A stretch of 13,801 nt of DNA from JAXHTY01 sp034189225 (GTDB lineage: Bacteria; Desulfobacterota; Desulfobacteria; Desulfobacterales; Desulfosudaceae). Below, piece after piece: positions 13,355 to 13,801 of this stretch; position 1 is the first letter of the stretch, and every line of letters starts with the position of its first letter. A program made the translations under genes and the position numbers. Location of the stretch: assembly GCA_034189225.1 (NCBI GenBank), contig JAXHVL010000003.1:1-13801 (forward strand), read 5' to 3'. The notes under the pieces are model-generated. The model ran no database searches. It was not told where the DNA came from and saw only the letters and a list, made by a program, of their open reading frames with translations.

Positions 13355-13496
13355 TCGTAAAAAGTCCAATATCTGTGTTGCGCTGCATCTCTCGTCATGT
13401 CACGTACGACTAAGTACACTCCATTCCTCGAGATTGAAATAGACACGCCGCATCTTGAACTTTTTACTTTGCCATCCCAAATTCGACTTTTTACGA
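13355..13496 (+). repeat. Full copy D of the TCGTAAAAAGTC repeat
   Basis: This 142-bp unit begins TCGTAAAAAGTCCAATATCT and ends GACTTTTTACGA. The outer 12 bp are perfect inverted repeats. The interior follows copy C throughout: GCATCTCTCGTCATGTCACG, CCATTCCTCGAGATTGAAA, CGCCGCATCTTGAACTTTTT. It is the best-preserved copy in the window. Confidence 0.85.
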
Positions 13497-13529
13497 GTAT
13501 ATCAAGGTTGACCGTTGATTAAATTTGGC

Positions 13530-13567
13530 AGGCGATGGATTTTTGTTGCGGCAAATCCCCATCGCCT
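13530..13567. other. Hairpin with two-base bulge
   Basis: AGGCGATGGATTT (13530-13542) pairs with AAATCCCCATCGCCT (13553-13567), leaving two unpaired bases. No adjacent gene is in view. It could be a terminator for a gene to the right, but there is no T-run directly after it. Confidence 0.35.
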
Positions 13568-13801
13568 CAAACCAGCAACGTTTTTTCTGCTTATTCTAAC
13601 TTATTATAATTGTTGTGCGCGTAAATTTCAAGAAGATTTTTGGCGGTATAACAGCCCGGTCAGCATTCGGCAGTATCATTATATGCTAAACAACCCATTT
13701 TTCATTCATACTTTTCTTTGCTCGCCCAAAGAAAAGTATGCAAAAGAAAGGGCGCCCCGCAGCTTGGCCTTCGGCTTCCCTCGCAGGGACGGTTTTTTCG
13801 G
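13568..13801. other. Gene-free window end with a 14-bp perfect hairpin
   Basis: CATACTTTTCTTTG (13707-13720) and CAAAGAAAAGTATG (13727-13740) are exact reverse complements around CTCGCC. The stem is AT-rich and is followed by CAAAAGAAAGGGCGCCCCGC. Similar ACTTTTCTTTG palindromes are, from general knowledge, common dispersed elements. 13568-13700 is AT-rich with no recognisable gene or RNA. The window ends before any neighbouring gene can be seen. Confidence 0.4.

Noticed and set aside
1..13801. tRNA, rRNA, integrase or phage genes
   Set aside because: No cloverleaf, ribosomal RNA segment, transposase or integrase motif was seen on either strand, so the repeats cannot be tied to an autonomous element here.

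Overview
The window looks like chromosomal DNA of an anaerobic or microaerophilic bacterium, most likely in the Desulfobacterota (former Deltaproteobacteria). The reasons are the GC-rich coding style, a ferredoxin next to a rubrerythrin remnant, a PilZ protein with nucleotide-sugar genes, and a dispersed repeat with TCGTAAAAAGTC ends of a kind I associate with sulfate-reducing deltaproteobacteria. The taxon is an inference. All supported genes are on the minus strand, so the window is best read from right to left.

Right to left: 13079-13801 has no gene and holds one full repeat copy and two hairpins. 10775-13078 encodes a cytoplasmic PAS-PAS-PAS hybrid histidine kinase with a C-terminal receiver domain. 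It ends a few bases from a second full repeat copy. 10344-10628 is a patchwork of repeats (partial copy, 12-bp triplication, GTAGGGGCGAA palindrome). Then come a small ferredoxin with an Asp in place of one cluster Cys, a rubrerythrin cut off after about 30 residues at a strong hairpin, and a radical SAM enzyme.

8863-4966 is a tight four-gene set with 15-24 nt gaps: galE, a second NAD-dependent sugar epimerase, rfbB (dTDP-glucose 4,6-dehydratase) and a PilZ protein. It makes activated sugars for surface polysaccharide and carries a likely c-di-GMP receptor in the same transcript. A 277-nt gap full of short repeats follows.

4676-109 is the most interesting part. It starts with an 1162-residue fusion of an endonuclease Q (EndoQ)-type PHP nuclease to a complete UvrD/PcrA/Rep superfamily 1 helicase. 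The fusion ends in QLELF, which matches the bacterial sliding-clamp binding consensus. This reads as a one-polypeptide repair machine: a nick at a deaminated base, unwinding, and tethering to the replication clamp. A small protein of unknown function and an exported lytic transglycosylase follow. The last stop codon lies at the edge of another repeat copy, and the window opens inside a palindrome of the same kind as the one at 10453.
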